A stretch of 64,000 bases of DNA from Bacteroidetes bacterium ADurb.Bin037 (GTDB taxonomy: Bacteria > Bacteroidota > Bacteroidia > Bacteroidales > UBA932). This document shows positions 60,785 to 64,000 of the stretch, one piece after another. Under the pieces are notes generated by a model. The model was not told the DNA's origin. It saw only the letters and a list, made by a program, of their open reading frames with translations, and did not search any database. Each line of letters opens with the position of its first letter. Within the stretch, counting starts at the first letter, position 1. Made by a program: the position numbers and the translations under genes. The stretch is taken from NCBI GenBank assembly GCA_002071175.1, contig MWER01000016.1:1-64000 (forward strand), read 5' to 3'.

Positions 60785-62119
60785 TTGAACCGCTGGATAA
60801 AATTTTCACTGGTTGCCGCCGGTTACCTGTTATGGGTCATCTGGCTGGGTAATTTTTGGTGGCTGTTTGGCCTTGTCATCATATTTGACCTTTATATAAC
60901 AAAGAAGGTCAAATGGGCTTTTTGGAAAAAAACCTATAAAGAAGGAGAAAAACGCAATATAGCGCTCGAATGGCTTGATGCCATCATATTTGCATTGATA
61001 GCCGCCACTTTTGTCAAATCGTTCTTTTTTGAAGCCTATATGATTCCGACCTCGTCTATGGAAAACACCCTGATGACGGGAGATTACCTGTTTGTAGGAA
61101 AACTCAGGTACGGACCTAAAAGGCCCCAGCATCCCCTGACCATACCACTGACCCACAATGTGATCTTTGGCCGGGAATCATATACCAGACTCATTGAACG
61201 ACCCTATAAAAGAATGGCAGGTCTTTCGTCTGTCAAGGCAAATGAGATGGTCGTCTTTAACTTTCCTCATGGAGATACGGTATTGGTAAATTATCCCACC
61301 GATGACTACTATACACATGTCAGGCTGAACGGGCGCAAGAGTACACTGGACCATTACGGTCCCGTAAAGGTAAGACCCGCCGGAAAGGAGGACAATTATG
61401 TAAAAAGATGTGTGGCAGTTGCCGGAGATACCCTCCTGGTAAAAGACGGGGTAGTTTATGTGAACCATATACCACAGCCTTATTTTTCCGGAGTCCGCAA
61501 TACATATACCGTAGTTACTGACGGGCAACCTCTGAATCAGCGGCTGCTGAACAAGTACGGGATCTCTCCGGCCGAATTGTATTTTGACAACCGTATTCCC
61601 GGGTATCCCAACTTGCCACTAAATGAGGAAAATGCACGGGAACTGGCATCATTACGCAATGTGGTTTCGGTAACGCAGAACATAGATGTTTTTCCGCCGG
61701 ATTATCCCGATTCACAATTGATGTTGTTCCCCTTTGTTACGTCGGCCGATTTTCCTTGGACAAGAGATAATTACGGTCCCCTATGGATACCGCAGGCAGG
61801 TGTCACCGTTACGCTTACATCCCAAAATATACCGCTATACAGGCGTATCATCACTTCTTATGAAGGTCATACACTGGAAGAGCGTGACGGTCTTTATTAC
61901 ATAGACGGGGAAGAAACGACAACGTATACTTTTGGCATGGATTACTATTTCATGATGGGTGATAACCGTCACAATTCCCTGGATTCAAGGTACTGGGGTT
62001 TTGTACCTGAAGACAGAATAGTCGGCAACCCCGTGATCGTATGGTTTTCTACAGACAAGCATAAACCTTTCCCGTCGAATATCCGTTGGGATCGCATACT
62101 AAAGTTCAGGTTTAAATAA
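60785..62119 (+). CDS. lepB: Signal peptidase I (TTG start)
   Basis: Cleaves signal peptides of exported proteins. The 444-residue protein has N-terminal membrane helices (about 5-40 and 65-85), the catalytic serine in P-T-S-S-M-E near residue 91, the catalytic lysine K207 in N-Y-V-K-R-C, and the G-D-N-R-H-N-S-L-D-S-R motif near 395-405. E. coli LepB is 324 residues; the extra length is a Bacteroidetes-type insertion between the catalytic Lys and the GDN motif. No in-frame ATG precedes the conserved first helix, so TTG 60785 is chosen. Confidence 0.92.
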   Translation: MNRWIKFSLVAAGYLLWVIWLGNFWWLFGLVIIFDLYITKKVKWAFWKKTYKEGEKRNIALEWLDAIIFALIAATFVKSFFFEAYMIPTSSMENTLMTGDYLFVGKLRYGPKRPQHPLTIPLTHNVIFGRESYTRLIERPYKRMAGLSSVKANEMVVFNFPHGDTVLVNYPTDDYYTHVRLNGRKSTLDHYGPVKVRPAGKEDNYVKRCVAVAGDTLLVKDGVVYVNHIPQPYFSGVRNTYTVVTDGQPLNQRLLNKYGISPAELYFDNRIPGYPNLPLNEENARELASLRNVVSVTQNIDVFPPDYPDSQLMLFPFVTSADFPWTRDNYGPLWIPQAGVTVTLTSQNIPLYRRIITSYEGHTLEERDGLYYIDGEETTTYTFGMDYYFMMGDNRHNSLDSRYWGFVPEDRIVGNPVIVWFSTDKHKPFPSNIRWDRILKFRFK

Positions 62120-62144
62120 ATTTTGGGTTTCCAAAAAAAATGCA

Positions 62145-62152
62145 GATATTTG
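62145..62152 (+). promoter_or_regulatory. -7-like promoter element of rpmB-rpmG-DUF4295
   Basis: GATATTTG followed by C matches 7 of 8 positions of TAnnTTTG and lies 41 nt before ATG 62194. Confidence 0.4.
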
Positions 62153-62193
62153 CATCCCTTTAAAAATGAATAAATCACAAAATTATATATATC

Positions 62194-62436
62194 ATGGCAC
62201 GGGTTTGTCAAGTTACAGGTAAGAAGAGAATGGTAGGGAACAATGTGTCTCACTCAAAACGCCGCACCAAACGTGAATTTGCCCCAAATTTAAAAACCAA
62301 GCGTTTCTGGTCGGAGGAAGAAGGACGTTTCATTACTTTGAAGGTTTCTGCCGCCGGGATCCGCACCATTAATAAAAAGGGTCTGGCTGCCACCCTGAAG
62401 GCTTCCAGGGAAAAAGGTTTGATTGACATAGTTTAA
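62194..62436 (+). CDS. rpmB: 50S ribosomal protein bL28
   Basis: An 80-residue basic ribosomal protein with the L28 features [10 protein letters not shown] near 1-10, [12 protein letters not shown] near 18-29, and S-A-A-G-I-R-T-I near 55-62. It heads a three-gene cluster with rpmG and the DUF4295 gene, a conserved Bacteroidetes arrangement. rpmG follows after 11 nt. Confidence 0.97.
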   Translation: MARVCQVTGKKRMVGNNVSHSKRRTKREFAPNLKTKRFWSEEEGRFITLKVSAAGIRTINKKGLAATLKASREKGLIDIV

Positions 62437-62447
62437 TATTTGGTCTT

Positions 62448-62630
62448 ATGGCAAAGAAAGAGAATAGAGTACAGATCATACTGGAATGTACGGAACAGAA
62501 AGAAAGTGGCGTTCCCGGGATGTCCCGTTACATCACCACCAAGAATAAGAAGAATACCACACAACGTCTGGAACGCAAAAAATACAATCCTTTCCTGAAG
62601 AAAGTGACCCTTCACAGAGAAATCAAATAG
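62448..62630 (+). CDS. rpmG: 50S ribosomal protein bL33
   Basis: A 60-residue basic protein with L33 features: I-L-E-C-T-E near 11-16, a [15 protein letters not shown] segment, and the C-terminal Y-N-P-F-L-K-K near 46-52. One cysteine remains of the zinc-binding pairs, so it appears to be a zinc-independent C-minus form. Spacing to the DUF4295 gene is 15 nt. Confidence 0.96.
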   Translation: MAKKENRVQIILECTEQKESGVPGMSRYITTKNKKNTTQRLERKKYNPFLKKVTLHREIK

Positions 62631-62645
62631 TAAAAAAAGACAATT

Positions 62646-62804
62646 ATGGCAAAGAAAGCAGTTGCAAGACTGAAAGATAGAACGGTAAGCAAAGGCAGTA
62701 TAAAGTGCATTCGCATGGTCCGCTCAGAGCGCACCGGAGCTTATATATTCCAGGAAGACATTATTCCTGTAGAAAAGGAAAAGGAATTCTTTGCAGCAAA
62801 ATAA
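62646..62804 (+). CDS. DUF4295 small basic protein
   Basis: A 52-residue protein beginning M-A-K-K-A-V-A-R-L-K and containing the K-C-I-R-M-V-R-S-E-R-T-G segment and the closing E-F-F-A-A-K, diagnostic of DUF4295, a Bacteroidetes-specific family almost always encoded after rpmG. Its location and basic charge suggest a ribosome-associated role, not established. The stop precedes a terminator hairpin by about 25 nt. Confidence 0.9.
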   Translation: MAKKAVARLKDRTVSKGSIKCIRMVRSERTGAYIFQEDIIPVEKEKEFFAAK

Positions 62805-62828
62805 GAACTGCATAGATAATATAAAAGG

Positions 62829-62860
62829 AGACCGGACTGCAAAGCCGGTCTTTTTTTTTT
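62829..62860 (+). terminator. Rho-independent terminator of the rpmB-rpmG-DUF4295 operon
   Basis: AGACCGG (62829-62835) pairs with CCGGTCT (62845-62851) across a 9-nt loop, followed by a long T-run to 62860. It separates the ribosomal genes from ftsY. Confidence 0.88.
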
Positions 62861-62891
62861 GTCCGGCACCCTCATTTTTTATTTATATTTG
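62858..62891 (+). promoter_or_regulatory. Promoter of ftsY
   Basis: TTTG (62858-62861), 22-nt spacer, TATATTTG (62884-62891): a near-ideal Bacteroidetes promoter. The -7 box ends 7 nt before ATG 62899, predicting a leaderless or near-leaderless mRNA. The -33 element is formed by the end of the upstream terminator's T-run. Confidence 0.65.
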
Positions 62892-62898
62892 TACTCTT

Positions 62899-63822
62899 AT
62901 GCAGACAGATGAGATTCTTAATAAAGGGCTGGAAAAGACAAAAAAGGGGTTATTCAGCCGTCTATCCAGGGCCGTACTGGGCCGTTCAAAAGTGGACGAC
63001 CAGGTCTTGGATGATTTGGAAGAAGCCCTTATAGCCTCGGACGTGGGGGTGGATACGACACTCAGGATAATCGACAGGATCGAGGAACGTGTTCGCCGCG
63101 ATAAATATGTAAACACAGAGGAACTGAACAAATACCTGAAAGAAGAGATAGAAGCCCTCCTGATGGAGAACGAAGCCACCAACCAGGTAATTCCCTTTGA
63201 TTTTTCAAAAAAGCCTTTTGTGGTACTGGTGGTGGGAGTCAATGGAGTGGGCAAGACGACTACGATAGGAAAATTGGCGGCTCAGCTTAAGGCAGCCGGA
63301 AAGAAGGTAATGCTGGGAGCTGCCGATACATTTCGTGCTGCTGCCATTGAACAATTAACTATCTGGAGCGAGCGTGCCGGGGTCCTTCTTGTCAAGCAAG
63401 CGATGGGAAGTGATCCGGCGGCTGTAGCCTACGACTCTCTTGCTTCGGCTATTTCCCGCGATATGGATGTGCTCCTGATAGATACGGCAGGACGTCTTCA
63501 CAACAAAGTGAACCTGATGAACGAACTGTCAAAAATCCGCAAGGTCCTTCAAAAACTTATTCCGGACGCTCCCCATGAAGTTCTTCTGATACTGGACGGC
63601 TCTACCGGCCAGAATGCCTACCAGCAGGCCAAGGAATTTGCCAAAGCTACCGATGTGACAGCTCTGGCTGTTACTAAACTTGACGGGACGGCAAAAGGAG
63701 GAGTCGTTATTGGCATAAGCGATATGCTTCAGGTGCCTGTCAAGTTCATTGGTTTGGGAGAAGGTATAGACGACTTGCAGGTCTTTGATAAAAAAGCTTT
63801 TGTGGCAACATTATTTGAATGA
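62899..63822 (+). CDS. ftsY: Signal recognition particle receptor FtsY
   Basis: The SRP receptor GTPase that delivers nascent membrane proteins to SecYEG. The 307-residue protein has the NG domain without the long acidic A-domain of E. coli FtsY. Motifs: Walker [10 protein letters not shown] near 114-122, D-T-F-R-A-A-A near 144-150, D-T-A-G-R near 194-198, and T-K-L-D-G near 256-260. The ATG at 62899 follows directly on the promoter; an upstream in-frame start at 62791 would overlap the DUF4295 gene and terminator. pheT follows after 15 nt. Confidence 0.96.
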   Translation: MQTDEILNKGLEKTKKGLFSRLSRAVLGRSKVDDQVLDDLEEALIASDVGVDTTLRIIDRIEERVRRDKYVNTEELNKYLKEEIEALLMENEATNQVIPFDFSKKPFVVLVVGVNGVGKTTTIGKLAAQLKAAGKKVMLGAADTFRAAAIEQLTIWSERAGVLLVKQAMGSDPAAVAYDSLASAISRDMDVLLIDTAGRLHNKVNLMNELSKIRKVLQKLIPDAPHEVLLILDGSTGQNAYQQAKEFAKATDVTALAVTKLDGTAKGGVVIGISDMLQVPVKFIGLGEGIDDLQVFDKKAFVATLFE

Positions 63823-63837
63823 TCATATAGTTATAAT

Positions 63838-64000
63838 ATGAAGATTCTGTACAATTGGTTGAAGGATTATCTTCCTTTGGACATGACCCCTGAGCAAACA
63901 GCCGAAGTGCTTACAAACATAGGATTGGAGGTTGAAGCACTGGAAATTACTGAAAGTTTGGCCGGTGGGCTGAACGGTGTGGTGACGGCCAGTGTCGTGA
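63838..64000 (+). CDS. pheT: Phenylalanyl-tRNA synthetase beta subunit (5' part, truncated by window end)
   Basis: The first 54 residues read as the PheT N-terminus: M-K-I-L-Y-N-W-L-K-D-Y-L-P near 1-13 and I-G-L-E-V-E-A-L-E near 28-36. PheT forms an (alpha-beta)2 enzyme with PheS; the beta subunit carries the tRNA-binding and editing domains. It lies 15 nt after ftsY on the same strand. The rest of the gene continues past the window. Confidence 0.9.
   Translation, partial: MKILYNWLKDYLPLDMTPEQTAEVLTNIGLEVEALEITESLAGGLNGVVTASVV

Noticed and set aside
1..64000. CRISPR arrays, rRNA genes or complete insertion sequences
   Set aside because: No regularly spaced repeats with unique spacers, no rRNA-like sequence and no transposase with terminal inverted repeats were seen in the window.

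Overview
This window is chromosomal DNA from an anaerobic member of the Bacteroidetes, most likely order Bacteroidales (family not resolved). The evidence is the family content (DUF3822 next to rsmD, DUF4295 after rpmG, DUF4199, DUF1573, BACON domains, a DUF4493/DUF6359 lipoprotein, a TonB-dependent receptor, Rho with a long charged insertion), the near absence of Shine-Dalgarno sequences, and repeated use of the Bacteroidetes primary-sigma -7 element TAnnTTTG. The metabolism implied is fermentative: an NADH-linked trimeric [FeFe] hydrogenase, several ferredoxin modules, methylglyoxal synthase and the B12-mutase chaperone MeaB.

Layout. 1-1959: end of an integrated element (six small phage-like genes) abutting the 3' end of tRNA-Asp. 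1960-4008: tRNA-Asp, rsmD, a DUF3822 gene and a membrane-anchored hypothetical, all on the minus strand; rsmD terminates inside the tRNA and contains the tRNA promoter. 4105-6693: NrnA-like phosphoesterase and two FKBP-type lipoproteins. 6823-12455: a surface lipoprotein, a five-module iron-sulfur flavoprotein and a BACON-thioredoxin lipoprotein. 12556-24205: fourteen plus-strand genes in tight, often overlapping order: SAM hydroxide adenosyltransferase, mazG, tcdA, a GNAT-like gene, a six-gene signalling-like block (DRTGG, RsbW-like ATPase, H-cluster-like Fe-S protein, DRTGG, PHP, second ATPase), then a [2Fe-2S] protein and the hydrogenase genes hydB, hydA, hydC, closed by a strong terminator.

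24300-32711: prfA, pyrF, birA, rsfS-ftsH-cdsA-psd, rpe, pepD. 32724-39154: dnaA, an MCE protein, an amidase and an LptD-like protein. 39232-44443: rho, a DUF1573-meaB-transporter operon, and a small ferredoxin. 44494-50675: a two-component system divergent from a TonB-dependent receptor and a lipoprotein, with an 11-bp-periodic repeat between them. 50781-57463: secA, lpd, mgsA, a glycosyltransferase and a DUF4199 protein. 57564-64000: thrS-infC-rpmI-rplT-lepB, rpmB-rpmG-DUF4295, ftsY and the start of pheT.

The most interesting items are: (1) the block next to the hydrogenase genes, where an H-cluster-like protein keeps the four cluster cysteines but has tyrosine at the proton-relay cysteine, among two DRTGG proteins, two GHKL ATPases and a PHP phosphoesterase; (2) the rsmD/tRNA-Asp overlap with an embedded promoter; (3) TGTAA repeats in exact 11-bp phase upstream of the receptor gene; (4) several promoters whose -7 element lies only 5-7 nt before the ATG, predicting leaderless mRNAs; (5) infC starting at ATT behind a rare perfect Shine-Dalgarno sequence; (6) phased A-tracts upstream of dnaA. 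No CRISPR array, rRNA or complete insertion sequence was seen, and no gene-free stretch exceeds about 210 bases.
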